Positions 33,569-43,140 are shown, numbered from the stretch's first letter. The stretch is DNA of 64,000 nt from Bacteroidota bacterium (GCA_016868895.1 VGFK01000003.1:306733-370732); one strand, 5' to 3'. The notes: generated by a model from the sequence alone, not told the origin. Numbers and translations are program-made.

Positions 33569-35197
33569 ATGATGCGTTATACAAAGATGGGTTTGTTGGC
33601 GCTGCTGTTGGCATTTGGTTTTGTAGCGAATGCACAGGCAGTGAATGAAGCAAAAAAGCACATCCACACCCGTAAACTCAATACGGCGAAAAGTACCTTG
33701 AGAAAAGCCCTGGAATCTGATCCGAATAATCCGGAGTTGGTCTACTGGCTGGCACAAGCCTATTTTGATCATAAAGATCCAAAAGGAGCTAAAGAGATAT
33801 TGCTCAAGTACATGTCAGGTCCCCTCGGCAACAACCCCTTGCTGCTGGTTGCGATGGGACAATCCGAAATCCACGATAAGAAATTGGATGAGGGGCGTCA
33901 GCGTTTTGAGACCGCCATATCGTTGACCAAAGGAAGAGACATTGCCGTGTTCAACGCCATTGGAAAAGCCTGCCTGGAAGCAGGTGGAGATGCTGCATAC
34001 GGAATTGAAAAATTGAAAATGGCTACCGCTATCAAAGGGTTCAGGGATCCCATGACCTATATATACATGGGTGACCTCTACCGGGTGTTGATGAATGGAG
34101 GGGGTGCGGTTTCTTCTTACGAAAATGCATTGATGCTGGATCCTAAGAATGCCATGGCCAAGCATAAAATCGGAAAGATTTATTTGACCCAGGGCAACGA
34201 ACAGAAAGATATCTTTCTGCAAAAGTTCAGCGATGCCATTTTGGATGATCCTTCTTTTTCTCCCGCATTGTACGACATGTATGTATATTTCTTTTCCCGC
34301 GACGTGAACAAAGCGGTGGAGTATTTCAATAAGTACAAAGAACATGCAGAACCCGGACCAGCACTGGATTACGAGGAAGCGAGTTTGCAGTTTGCTTCTG
34401 GTAATTTTAAAAATGCCATTGCAAAATCAGATGCACTCTTGCAAAGTCAGGGTGATTCCGCCGATCCACGGCTCTATCGGTTGAAGGCCTATAGCTGCGA
34501 TAAACTGGGCGATTCTCTGAATGCGTTCAATAACCTGGAGATCTTCTTTCAAAAAACCAACCCTGAATACATTCACCCCGAAAATTATTTGATTACGGCA
34601 TACAATGCCGCGAAGCTGAATCAGGATCCGGTTAAAGTAGAGTACTATTTCAACAAGGCGATCGATTTTGATACTACGGTTGAAAACAAGCTCGAGTACA
34701 CCCGAAAGGCCGCTGATTTCTTCAAGCGCACCAACAACACGGCTCGCTCTGCAAATTGGATGACGCGCGTGTACCAAGCCAATCCAAAGAAGAGCAAGGT
34801 CGATTTGTACAATGCCGGTTTTGAAAACTTCAAAGCAGGGGAGTACATGCGCGCCGATAGCCTGTTCAACATCTACAAGACCACCTATCCCAGTGAGGTC
34901 TATGGATATTATTGGTCATTCCGTTCTTTATCTGTGGTTGACTCTACCATGGAGCAGGGACTGGCCATACCGGATTGCGAAAAGTTTGTCGCCATTGCCC
35001 AACCGGACTCAGCCCGAAACAAGAGTACCCTGATCACGGCCTACGGTTACCTGGCCGGATATTCCGCCAATATGAAAAAGGACCTGGAAAAAGCAGCTGA
35101 GTACCTGGGAAGGATCATCAACCTGGATCCCAATAATCAGGACGCAATCAAGAACCGGGACATCATCTACAAGGCATTGGCAGCAGCCAAAAAATAG
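33569..35197 (+). CDS. Exported tetratricopeptide-repeat protein
   Basis: A 542-aa protein with a signal peptide (MGLLALLLAFGFVANAQA) and TPR-like helices throughout (LRKALESDPNNPELVYWLAQAYF; YENALMLDPKNAMAKHKIGKIYL; AAEYLGRIINLDPNNQDAIKNRD). TPRs mediate protein contacts; the partner is unknown, and the PstS-like lipoprotein 40 bp upstream is a candidate. ATGs at 33569 and 33572 are equivalent. TACATTTA (33542-33549) is a near -7 box. Confidence 0.85.
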   Translation: MMRYTKMGLLALLLAFGFVANAQAVNEAKKHIHTRKLNTAKSTLRKALESDPNNPELVYWLAQAYFDHKDPKGAKEILLKYMSGPLGNNPLLLVAMGQSEIHDKKLDEGRQRFETAISLTKGRDIAVFNAIGKACLEAGGDAAYGIEKLKMATAIKGFRDPMTYIYMGDLYRVLMNGGGAVSSYENALMLDPKNAMAKHKIGKIYLTQGNEQKDIFLQKFSDAILDDPSFSPALYDMYVYFFSRDVNKAVEYFNKYKEHAEPGPALDYEEASLQFASGNFKNAIAKSDALLQSQGDSADPRLYRLKAYSCDKLGDSLNAFNNLEIFFQKTNPEYIHPENYLITAYNAAKLNQDPVKVEYYFNKAIDFDTTVENKLEYTRKAADFFKRTNNTARSANWMTRVYQANPKKSKVDLYNAGFENFKAGEYMRADSLFNIYKTTYPSEVYGYYWSFRSLSVVDSTMEQGLAIPDCEKFVAIAQPDSARNKSTLITAYGYLAGYSANMKKDLEKAAEYLGRIINLDPNNQDAIKNRDIIYKALAAAKK

Positions 35198-35220
35198 GAT
35201 TTTTTGACTCCTATTTTGCT

Positions 35221-35228
35221 TATTTTTG
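35221..35228 (+). promoter_or_regulatory. -7 promoter box of the nuo operon (TATTTTTG)
   Basis: Exact TAnnTTTG match 18 nt before nuoA. TTTGAC (35203-35208) and GTCAAA (35233-35238) form an inverted repeat flanking the box, a possible operator. A TTG at 35204-35206 lies 14 nt upstream, short for a -33. Confidence 0.55.
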
Positions 35229-35246
35229 CGCGGTCAAACCGTAGCG

Positions 35247-35663
35247 ATGATGTGGAGTTTTTTTTTGCAGGCGACAGCCATCGGACAAAACGCCGAACTC
35301 AGCAGATCCAGCGACTATTTCCCCATCGGTATACAACTGCTTTTTGCAGTGGGATTGGTAACGGTTATGATCGCCGGTTCTCAGCTGTTGGGACCGAAAC
35401 GCCAGACCTCCGATAAGCTCCAAAATTTTGAAAGCGGCATTGAGCAATTTGGCAATGCCCGTCAACCCATGGCCATCAAGTATTTTTTGGTTGCCATTCT
35501 TTTCGTCCTCTTCGATGTGGAAGTAATCTTCTTCTATCCCTATGCGGTGAATTTTGGTGAGCTGGGCTGGGATGGATTCTGGGCGGTACTGATGTTTGTA
35601 GGATTTTTCCTTGCGGGATTCATATACATCATTCGAAAAGGAGCTCTGCACTGGGAAGATTAA
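35247..35663 (+). CDS. nuoA: NADH-quinone oxidoreductase subunit A
   Basis: Small membrane subunit of respiratory complex I (138 aa) with three spans (IGIQLLFAVGLVTVMIAGSQ; YFLVAILFVLFDVEVIFFYP; VLMFVGFFLAGFIYIIRKG). The loop KLQNFESGIEQFGNARQPMAIKYF near the quinone channel is conserved, and the acidic FDVEVIF is the family mark. The ATG at 35247 follows the promoter; the TTG at 35226 is part of the -7 box. First of fourteen nuo genes, all on the plus strand. Confidence 0.95.
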   Translation: MMWSFFLQATAIGQNAELSRSSDYFPIGIQLLFAVGLVTVMIAGSQLLGPKRQTSDKLQNFESGIEQFGNARQPMAIKYFLVAILFVLFDVEVIFFYPYAVNFGELGWDGFWAVLMFVGFFLAGFIYIIRKGALHWED

Positions 35664-35721
35664 GATTGCACTTCCGGGCAGCACAACACTTCCCGGCAGT
35701 TGTTAACTAAAAAAAACGATT

Positions 35722-36309
35722 ATGGCGCGTCCGGTACGATTCAATCTGATCACAAAGGATACCTCCGACCGTGGCATCAATCAGGTCGACCTGCCACAGG
35801 GTCATATGGGCGAAGGATTCTTTGCTACCTCCTTGGATAAGGTGGTGGGACTTGCTCGGAAAAATTCCATCTGGCCTCTTCCCTTTGCTACCTCCTGCTG
35901 CGGCATCGAATTCATGGCCACCATGGGTTCGCATTATGATCTGGCCCGATTCGGTTCAGAGCGCGTGGGATTTTCTCCACGGCAGTGCGACCTCCTCATG
36001 GTCATGGGAACCATTGCCAAGAAAATGGGACCCGTGGTTCGTCAAGTTTACCTCCAAATGGCTGAACCCCGCTGGGTCATGGCCGTTGGCGCCTGCGCAT
36101 CCAGTGGCGGCATCTTCGACACCTACTCCGTGCTGCAGGGCATCGACCAGGTAATTCCGGTTGACGTCTACGTGCCCGGTTGCCCTCCTCGTCCGGAAGC
36201 CATCATCGATGGCGTGCTGAAAATTCAAGACCTGGTTCAGGATGAATCCCTGCGCAGAAGAAACGACGATCACTATAAGGCCTTATTGGAAGGCTACGGT
36301 ATCCAATAA
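35722..36309 (+). CDS. nuoB: NADH-quinone oxidoreductase subunit B
   Basis: Peripheral-arm subunit holding the terminal 4Fe-4S cluster N2, which reduces quinone (195 aa). Cluster ligands are the adjacent Cys pair in TSCCGIEFMA, the Cys in VGACASSGG, and the Cys in VYVPGCPPRPEAI. Lies at the junction with the membrane arm. Confidence 0.97.
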   Translation: MARPVRFNLITKDTSDRGINQVDLPQGHMGEGFFATSLDKVVGLARKNSIWPLPFATSCCGIEFMATMGSHYDLARFGSERVGFSPRQCDLLMVMGTIAKKMGPVVRQVYLQMAEPRWVMAVGACASSGGIFDTYSVLQGIDQVIPVDVYVPGCPPRPEAIIDGVLKIQDLVQDESLRRRNDDHYKALLEGYGIQ

Positions 36310-36327
36310 CCCTTGACGATTACTACT

Positions 36328-36831
36328 ATGCCCCTTACACACGCATACATCAACGAACAACTTACCGCTCACCTGAGTGAAAAACTCATCGCATGGGAAG
36401 AGTCTTACGGAATGGCAAGCGCCACTGTTCAGGCTGATCATAACCTCAAGACGCTGACCTTTCTGCACGATGAACCCTCGCTCGGGTTCCAGTTCATGAC
36501 GGATATCACCGCGGTGCATTATCCCGACCGTAAAGGAGAAGAATTGGCGGTTGTCTACCATCTCCACAACTTGGTTGAAAACATTCGTCTTCGCATCAAG
36601 GTATTTGTTCCTGTCGCTTCTCCGAATGTGTACACAGCAACGGGACTGTTCAGCGGGGCCAATTGGATGGAGCGGGAGACCTTTGATTTTTATGGTGTGA
36701 ATTTTATTGGGCACCCTGACCTCCGCCGCGTATTGAACGTGGATGAAATGGATTATTTCCCGCTGAGAAAAGAATATCCGCTGGAAGATCAAACCCGCAT
36801 CGATAAGGACGATGAAATGTTTGGTCGATAA
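36328..36831 (+). CDS. nuoC: NADH-quinone oxidoreductase subunit C
   Basis: The 30-kDa-type subunit (167 aa) next to NuoB and NuoD; separate from NuoD here, unlike the fused NuoCD of E. coli. The signature is ANWMERETFDFYGVNFIGHPDLRRV, and the end is FPLRKEYPLEDQTR. The ATG at 36328 is chosen over the TTG at 36313. Confidence 0.95.
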   Translation: MPLTHAYINEQLTAHLSEKLIAWEESYGMASATVQADHNLKTLTFLHDEPSLGFQFMTDITAVHYPDRKGEELAVVYHLHNLVENIRLRIKVFVPVASPNVYTATGLFSGANWMERETFDFYGVNFIGHPDLRRVLNVDEMDYFPLRKEYPLEDQTRIDKDDEMFGR

Positions 36832-36842
36832 ACTAATTACCA

Positions 36843-38072
36843 ATGACTGCTGAACACGTCAATATTAACCTGCCCGAAGGATCGATCGAGAAAAAGACGA
36901 CGCGACTCAATTTGGGTCCTACCCACCCTGCAACGCACGGAGTGTTTCAGAATATCCTTGAAATGGACGGTGAACGCATCGTTCATGCCGAATCGACTGT
37001 CGGATACATTCACCGTGCGTTTGAAAAACTGGCTGAGCGTCGACCGCTTTATCAAATCACCACACTGACCGACCGGCTCAACTACTGCTCTTCTCCGTTG
37101 AACAACATGGGTTGGCACCTGACCTGTGAAAAGTTACTCGGCATCACCACTCCTAAGCGGGTGGACTATCTCCGGGTCATCATCATGGAGCTGGCACGCA
37201 TCACCGATCACCTCATCTGTAATTCCATCGTTGGCGTAGACACCGGCGCCTACACCGGTTTTTTATACGTGATGCAGTACCGCGAACTTGCATACGAGAT
37301 TTATGAAGAAGTCTGCGGATCGCGTCTGACCACCAACATGGGAAGGATCGGAGGATTCGAGCGCGATTTTTCTGATGCAGCATTCAAAAAAATTGAAAAG
37401 TTCCTTGAAGAGTTCCCGGGTGTTTGGAGAGAGTTTGAAAACCTCTTTACCCGAAACCGCATTTTCATTGAGCGGACGGTCGGCACCGGCGCAATCTCAG
37501 CCGAACGTGCATTGAACTACAGCTTTACCGGTCCAAATCTTCGTGCTGCCGGTGTGGACTACGACGTTCGTGTGCATTCTCCCTATTCTTCTTACGAAGA
37601 CTTTGAATTTCAGATCCCGGTGGGAAAGACGGGCGATAACTACGATCGCTTCATGGTGCGCAACGAAGAAATCTGGCAATCGCTGAGCATCATCCGACAG
37701 GCTTATCAAAAGATTCAGAACATGAAAGGAGCGGATGCGACAGTCTACCATGCCGATGCTCCCGAATATTACCTCCCTGCGAAAAAAGATGTGTACACCA
37801 AAATGGAAGCCTTGATCTATCACTTCAAGATCGTGATGGGTGAGACCGACATACCGGTGGGAGAAGTATACAGTTGTGTAGAAGGCGGAAATGGTGAGTT
37901 GGGATTTTATTTGATCAGCGACGGCGGAAGAAGTCCGTTCCGGCTGCATTTCCGCAGGCCTTGCTTTATTTATTACCAAGCCTACGCGGAAATCGTAAAA
38001 GGAGCAATGCTGACTGACGCCATCGTAACCATGAGCAGCCTCAACCTGATTGCAGGTGAAATGGATGCTTAA
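36843..38072 (+). CDS. nuoD: NADH-quinone oxidoreductase subunit D
   Basis: The 49-kDa subunit (409 aa), related to the large subunit of NiFe hydrogenases; forms the quinone-binding pocket with NuoB. Seen: LGPTHPATHGVF with the conserved His, VGYIHRAFEKLAERR, CGSRLTTNMGRIGGFERDF, and the end SLNLIAGEMDA. Confidence 0.97.
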   Translation: MTAEHVNINLPEGSIEKKTTRLNLGPTHPATHGVFQNILEMDGERIVHAESTVGYIHRAFEKLAERRPLYQITTLTDRLNYCSSPLNNMGWHLTCEKLLGITTPKRVDYLRVIIMELARITDHLICNSIVGVDTGAYTGFLYVMQYRELAYEIYEEVCGSRLTTNMGRIGGFERDFSDAAFKKIEKFLEEFPGVWREFENLFTRNRIFIERTVGTGAISAERALNYSFTGPNLRAAGVDYDVRVHSPYSSYEDFEFQIPVGKTGDNYDRFMVRNEEIWQSLSIIRQAYQKIQNMKGADATVYHADAPEYYLPAKKDVYTKMEALIYHFKIVMGETDIPVGEVYSCVEGGNGELGFYLISDGGRSPFRLHFRRPCFIYYQAYAEIVKGAMLTDAIVTMSSLNLIAGEMDA

Positions 38073-38089
38073 CAAAGAAAAAAGAGAAC

Positions 38090-38584
38090 ATGATCAAGTT
38101 TTCAGATGAACAATTAAAACAGGTGCAGGAGCTGGTGGCACGCTATCCTGAAGGGAAGCAAAAGAGTGCACTCATTCCGCTCTTGCACATGGCGCAGGAT
38201 ACCCGTGGTGGATGGCTGAGTGCAGAAACCATGGATGAGGTTGCCTCCCTGCTCCAACTTGAACCCATTGAAGTGTATGAAGTGGCTACGTTCTACAGCA
38301 TGTTCAATCTTCAGCCGGTGGGCAAACATGTCTTTGAAGTTTGTCAAACCGGTCCCTGCATGTTGAACGGAAGCGATCGCATCATCGCGCACATCAAAAA
38401 GCGCCTGGGCATTGGCGTGAGTGAAACCACCCCCGACGGATTATTCACCCTGAAAACAGTAGAGTGTCTGGGTGCATGCGGATATGCTCCCATGATGCAA
38501 TACGGGATTACTTATCGCGAACACCTGACAGAAGAAAAAGTGGACGCAATCATTGAAGAATGCAAACGCGATAACCATGGCTAA
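38090..38584 (+). CDS. nuoE: NADH-quinone oxidoreductase subunit E
   Basis: The 24-kDa 2Fe-2S subunit (164 aa, cluster N1a). Ligands are in VCQTGPCMLNG (C-x4-C) and ECLGACGYAPM (C-x3-C). The last 8 bp overlap the start of nuoF in another frame, consistent with translational coupling. Confidence 0.96.
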   Translation: MIKFSDEQLKQVQELVARYPEGKQKSALIPLLHMAQDTRGGWLSAETMDEVASLLQLEPIEVYEVATFYSMFNLQPVGKHVFEVCQTGPCMLNGSDRIIAHIKKRLGIGVSETTPDGLFTLKTVECLGACGYAPMMQYGITYREHLTEEKVDAIIEECKRDNHG

Positions 38585-39926
38585 AAAACTCTTACTAGAA
38601 AAAGCGCACGTCGAAGGCATTCGCTATTTCGATGTGTACAGAAGAGAAGGCGGTTACGCTTCTGTGGAGAAAGCATTAAAAATGGAGCCTGCCGCCATTG
38701 TGGAAGAAGTAAAGAAAAGTGGATTGAGGGGAAGAGGCGGTGCAGGATTTCCTTCCGGTATGAAGTGGAGCTTCCTTGCAAAGCCAGAGGGAGTTCCCCG
38801 TTACCTCGTCTGCAATGCCGATGAGTCGGAGCCCGGCACGTTCAAGGACCGCTACCTGATGGAGTTCATCCCTCACCTCTTGATTGAAGGATTAATCGTT
38901 TCTTCTTTTGCATTGGGCAGTAACCGCACCTACATTTATATCCGCGGGGAATATGCGTGGATCGTCGCCATTTTAGAACAAGCCATTGCCGAAGCAAAAC
39001 AAAACGGATTTCTTGGAAAAAATATTTTAGGTACAGGGTTCGATTGTGAGATCTACGTGCAGCGTGGAGCGGGTGCGTATATCTGTGGTGAAGAAACAGC
39101 ACTCATTGAATCGCTGGAGGGCAAACGCGGTAATCCTCGGATCAAGCCCCCTTTCCCGGCGGTTAAAGGCTTGTGGGATTGCCCCACGGTGGTCAACAAT
39201 GTTGAAACCCTTGCGGCTGTAGTGCCCATCATCAACATGGGGGGAGAGGAATATGCAAAAATTGGAGTCGGTCGTTCAACCGGTACCAAACTGATTTCTG
39301 CGTGCGGAAACATCAACAAGCCGGGTGTGTATGAAATCGACATGACCATCTCCGTGGAAGAATTTATTTACAGCGATGAATACTGTGGAGGCATTCCGAA
39401 TGGCAAACGGCTCAAGGCCTGCATACCCGGTGGATCATCTGTTCCGATCCTCCCTGCGAACTTATTGCTGACTACTGCAAAAGGGGAAACCCGTTACATG
39501 AATTATGAAAGCCTTGCAGACGGTGGATTTACTACCGGGTCAATGATGGGTTCCGGTGGATTCATCGTACTGGATGAAGACCAGTGTGTGGTGAAGCATA
39601 CGCTGACTTTGGCGCGGTTTTATCGCCACGAAAGTTGCGGACAGTGTTCGCCCTGCAGAGAAGGAACAGGATGGATGGAGAAAATCCTCATGAAACTGGA
39701 AAATGGGAAAGGAGAGATGAGTGATATTGATTTGTTGTGGGACATCCAACGGAAAATAGAAGGAAACACAATTTGTCCGCTCGGCGATGCAGCTGCATGG
39801 CCGGTTGCAGCCGCCATTCGTCATTTCCGCGATGAGTTTGAATGGCACGTGAACAACCCTGAGGTGTGCACAACACAGAACTATGGGCTGGCGCATTATG
39901 CCGACCCCATTCATGTTCCTGCGTAA
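38577..39926 (+). CDS. nuoF: NADH-quinone oxidoreductase subunit F
   Basis: The 51-kDa subunit that oxidises NADH through FMN and cluster N3 (449 aa). Nucleotide-binding glycines are in GLRGRGGAGFPSGMKW; FMN contacts are around GAGAYICGEETALIESLEG. N3 ligands are ESCGQCSPCREGTGWM plus the Cys in TICPLGDAAAWP. The ATG at 38577 is chosen; it overlaps nuoE by 8 bp. Confidence 0.97.
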   Translation: MAKKLLLEKAHVEGIRYFDVYRREGGYASVEKALKMEPAAIVEEVKKSGLRGRGGAGFPSGMKWSFLAKPEGVPRYLVCNADESEPGTFKDRYLMEFIPHLLIEGLIVSSFALGSNRTYIYIRGEYAWIVAILEQAIAEAKQNGFLGKNILGTGFDCEIYVQRGAGAYICGEETALIESLEGKRGNPRIKPPFPAVKGLWDCPTVVNNVETLAAVVPIINMGGEEYAKIGVGRSTGTKLISACGNINKPGVYEIDMTISVEEFIYSDEYCGGIPNGKRLKACIPGGSSVPILPANLLLTTAKGETRYMNYESLADGGFTTGSMMGSGGFIVLDEDQCVVKHTLTLARFYRHESCGQCSPCREGTGWMEKILMKLENGKGEMSDIDLLWDIQRKIEGNTICPLGDAAAWPVAAAIRHFRDEFEWHVNNPEVCTTQNYGLAHYADPIHVPA

Positions 39927-39950
39927 CCCGAAGGCCGATAAAAAAAGAAT

Positions 39951-40994
39951 ATGGCAGAAGTTAAAACAGTAAAGGTCACAATCGACAACATCACGGTGGA
40001 AGTCCCCCAGGGCACTTCCATCTTGCAAGCTGCCCGCATGATCGGTGGTGACGTTGTTCCCCCTGCAATGTGCTATTACAGCAAATTGGAAGGCAGCGGT
40101 GGAAAGTGCCGCACGTGTTTGGTGGAAGTTTCAAAAGGATCAGAAGCCGATCCTCGTCCCATGCCCAAGTTGGTGGCCAGCTGCCGCACCGGTGTCATGG
40201 ATGGCATGGAAGTCCGCAACATCACCAGCGATCGGGTCAAAGATGCCCGCAACGGGGTGGTGGAATTTCTTTTGCTCAATCATCCGCTGGATTGCCCGAT
40301 CTGTGACCAGGCTGGCGAATGCCACTTGCAGGACCTGGGCTACGAGCACGGTAAAGAAGCGACCCGCTATGAATTCAAGCGGCGCACATTTGAAAAACAC
40401 GACCTCGGTCCGTATATACAGCTGCACATGACGCGCTGCATCCTCTGCTATCGGTGTGTCTATACAGCCGATCAGCTGACCGAAAAACGCGTGCACGGTG
40501 TATTGAGCAGAGGCGACTATGCCGAGATTGCTACGTATATAGAGAAGTCGCTCGACAATAATTTCATCGGAAATGTCATCGATGTTTGTCCAGTAGGAGC
40601 ACTCACCGATAAAACGTTCCGTTTCAAAAACCGCGTGTGGTTCACCAAGCCGGTAACGGCACATCGCGATTGCTCCAGCTGTTGCGGAAAAGTAACACTC
40701 TGGCAACGCGGCGAAGAGGTATTGCGTGTGACCGCCCGCAAGGATCAGTGGGGGGAAGTGGAAGAATGGATCTGTAACGTGTGCCGCTTTGATAAAAAGA
40801 AGACCAGCGACTGGACCATCGAAGGACCGTCGCACGTGAGCCGCCATTCGGTGATTTCACAAGGGCACTATGAACACCTGGTGCAACCCAAAGAGACCTT
40901 CACTGCTGTGCACGATGGCCGACATCCTCAATTGCTCATGGACATCCATTCAGTGAGTGAAGTCAACGATAAAACCGCAAAAACGAAATCCTGA
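39951..40994 (+). CDS. nuoG: NADH-quinone oxidoreductase subunit G, short form
   Basis: Iron-sulfur chain subunit (347 aa). The 2Fe-2S ferredoxin-like domain has GKCRTCLVEV; then CPICDQAGECHLQDLGYEHG (N5 region) and MTRCILCYRCVYT with VIDVCPVGAL (N4). It stops soon after the CSSCCGKVTLW ... WICNVCRFDKK segment, the opening of the molybdopterin-oxidoreductase domain, so the large C-terminal domain of E. coli NuoG (about 900 aa) is absent. Such short forms are usual in Bacteroidota. The stop overlaps the nuoH ATG by one base. Confidence 0.92.
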   Translation: MAEVKTVKVTIDNITVEVPQGTSILQAARMIGGDVVPPAMCYYSKLEGSGGKCRTCLVEVSKGSEADPRPMPKLVASCRTGVMDGMEVRNITSDRVKDARNGVVEFLLLNHPLDCPICDQAGECHLQDLGYEHGKEATRYEFKRRTFEKHDLGPYIQLHMTRCILCYRCVYTADQLTEKRVHGVLSRGDYAEIATYIEKSLDNNFIGNVIDVCPVGALTDKTFRFKNRVWFTKPVTAHRDCSSCCGKVTLWQRGEEVLRVTARKDQWGEVEEWICNVCRFDKKKTSDWTIEGPSHVSRHSVISQGHYEHLVQPKETFTAVHDGRHPQLLMDIHSVSEVNDKTAKTKS

Positions 40995-42055
40995 TGATGA
41001 CGCTTTTGTTTACCATGGATCTGCTGCTGGTGCTGGAAAAATTCCTGCTCATCGGAGCCGTCATCAGCTTTGCACTGGTAGTGGCCATGTATACTACTTA
41101 TGCTGAACGCAAGATTGCAGCCTGGATGCAGGACCGTCGAGGTCCCAATCGTGCAGGTCCACTCGGATTGCTTCAACCCGTTGCCGACGGCGTCAAATTG
41201 TTTTTCAAAGAAGAGATCATCCCGATTGCTTCCAATCGCTTTTTGTTTGTACTGGGGCCCGCACTGGCCATGATCACTGCAATGCTGACCAGCGCAGTGA
41301 TTCCCTGGGGAGAGTACATTGAAGTACTGGGTCGTAAAGTCAACCTTCAAATCGCAGATGTCAACATTGGCATCCTGTACGTATTTGGAGTGGTGAGCAT
41401 GGGCGTCTACGGCATCATGATCGGAGGCTGGGCATCCAACAATAAGTTTTCATTGCTGGCAGCAGTGCGCGGAGCTTCACAGATCATCTCGTATGAATTG
41501 GCGATGGGACTATCCCTGATCTCTTTGCTGATGATGACGGGATCGCTCAGCCTCAAGACCATAGTGGAACAGCAAATGAACGGCAGCTGGAACATTGTAT
41601 ATCAGCCGCTCGGATTTCTGATTTTCATCATTTGCGTGTTTGCCGAATGCAACCGCACACCATTTGATCTGCCGGAAGCAGAGAATGAACTCAATTTTGG
41701 ATACCATCAGGAATATTCTTCGATGAAACTGGGACTCTACCTGTTTTCGGAGTACGTGAACATGTTCATCTCCAGCGCGGTAATGGCTACCTTGTTTTTC
41801 GGAGGCTACGATATCCCTTTTGTAGATGAGTCGGCACTGGCAGCGAGCTGGGGACCAAACCTCACTGCCTTGTTCTGCTTCATGGCCCTGTTTGCAAAAG
41901 TGTTGTTCTTCTTGTTTGTATTCATTTGGGTGCGATGGACCATACCGCGATTCCGTTACGATCAGTTGATGGACCTCGGCTGGAAGAAGTTGATCCCACT
42001 GGCATTGGCAAATATGATCATCACCGCAGTAGTGATGCTGTTGATAAAAAATTGA
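40994..42055 (+). CDS. nuoH: NADH-quinone oxidoreductase subunit H
   Basis: Membrane subunit linking the quinone site to the proton pumps (353 aa, about eight spans). AERKIAAWMQDRRGPNRAGP and the acidic loop FAECNRTPFDLPEAENEL followed by GYHQEYSSMKLGLY are the family signatures. ATGs at 40994 and 40997 are alternative starts. Confidence 0.97.
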   Translation: MMTLLFTMDLLLVLEKFLLIGAVISFALVVAMYTTYAERKIAAWMQDRRGPNRAGPLGLLQPVADGVKLFFKEEIIPIASNRFLFVLGPALAMITAMLTSAVIPWGEYIEVLGRKVNLQIADVNIGILYVFGVVSMGVYGIMIGGWASNNKFSLLAAVRGASQIISYELAMGLSLISLLMMTGSLSLKTIVEQQMNGSWNIVYQPLGFLIFIICVFAECNRTPFDLPEAENELNFGYHQEYSSMKLGLYLFSEYVNMFISSAVMATLFFGGYDIPFVDESALAASWGPNLTALFCFMALFAKVLFFLFVFIWVRWTIPRFRYDQLMDLGWKKLIPLALANMIITAVVMLLIKN

Positions 42056-42059
42056 GCGC

Positions 42060-42611
42060 ATGGAACGACTTACGAACAGAGTAAAAGTAATGGAGCAGAA
42101 GCCCATGAGTTTCATGGAGAGCCTCTACCTGCCTGCTATTTTCAAGGGCATGGCCATTACATTCAAGCACATGTTTAGAAAAAAAGCCACCATCAATTAT
42201 CCGGAAGAAAAACGTCCGTTCAGTCCCATATTCAGGGGACTGCATGTGCTGAACCGAGATGAAGAAGGTCGCGAAAATTGTACGGCATGTGGACTCTGCG
42301 CCGTTGCGTGTCCCGCAGAAGCCATCACGATGGAAGCGGCTGAACGCACCCCCAATGAAGAACATCTCTATCGGGAAGAAAAATATGCTGCAAAATATGA
42401 GATCAATATGCTGCGCTGTATTTTTTGTGGACTCTGCGAAGAGGCTTGTCCCAAAGACGCCATTTACCTCTCCGAGACGTTCGCGCCTTCCAGCTTCACC
42501 CGCAAAAGTTTTATTTATTCCAAAGACGAATTGCTGATTCCTCACCCCGTCAACGAACCCGAAAAGTTTGAAGCAGCCAAAGGGGCAAGAGAAGCGCGAC
42601 AAAAAAATTGA
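42060..42611 (+). CDS. nuoI: NADH-quinone oxidoreductase subunit I
   Basis: Ferredoxin-like subunit with clusters N6a and N6b (183 aa). Two C-x2-C-x2-C-x3-CP motifs: CTACGLCAVACPAEAI and CIFCGLCEEACPKDAI. The N-terminal ~60 residues form the membrane-contact helices. Confidence 0.97.
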   Translation: MERLTNRVKVMEQKPMSFMESLYLPAIFKGMAITFKHMFRKKATINYPEEKRPFSPIFRGLHVLNRDEEGRENCTACGLCAVACPAEAITMEAAERTPNEEHLYREEKYAAKYEINMLRCIFCGLCEEACPKDAIYLSETFAPSSFTRKSFIYSKDELLIPHPVNEPEKFEAAKGAREARQKN

Positions 42612-42615
42612 TCCT

Positions 42616-43137
42616 ATGCCATTATCTGAAATACTGTTCTGGTTCCTGACTGCACTGGCCTTGTTCAGTGCATTGATGGTGGTGTTCAGCGACAACCCCA
42701 TTCATAGCGTACTCTGGCTCATCATGGTGTTCTTCGCCATCTCAGGCCATTACATACTGATGAATGCCCAGTTCCTGGCCATTGTCAACCTGATCGTTTA
42801 CGCCGGCGCGATCATGGTGCTGTTTCTGTTTGTCATCATGTTGATGAACATGAATACCGATGCGGAGCCGCAAAAAAGTCAATGGATGCGCATTGCTGCA
42901 GCCGTTTCCGGTGGGGCACTCTTATTGATCCTGGTCGCGGCACTGAAAGATAACGCGGGTGCAGTTTCCCGCACCAGTGGGGAGGGGAGCATCGGACTGA
43001 TTCGCAACCTGGGCAAGGTATTGTTCACCGATTACGTGCTCCCATTTGAAATCAGCAGTGTCTTGTTTCTCAGTGCCATGGTTGGCGCTGTGGTGCTGGG
43101 CAAACGTGAAAAAAATTCTAAACCTGTCAACCACTAG
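42616..43137 (+). CDS. nuoJ: NADH-quinone oxidoreductase subunit J
   Basis: Membrane subunit (173 aa) with five spans; the pi-bulge helix is IVNLIVYAGAIMVLFLFVIML. The ATG at 42616 follows nuoI directly; the longer reading from 42568 would overlap it. Confidence 0.95.
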   Translation: MPLSEILFWFLTALALFSALMVVFSDNPIHSVLWLIMVFFAISGHYILMNAQFLAIVNLIVYAGAIMVLFLFVIMLMNMNTDAEPQKSQWMRIAAAVSGGALLLILVAALKDNAGAVSRTSGEGSIGLIRNLGKVLFTDYVLPFEISSVLFLSAMVGAVVLGKREKNSKPVNH

Positions 43138-43140
43138 CCT

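Noticed and set aside
38577..38584. Possible frameshift between nuoE and nuoF
   Set aside because: Both proteins are complete at family length; the 8-bp overlap is an ordinary coupled junction.
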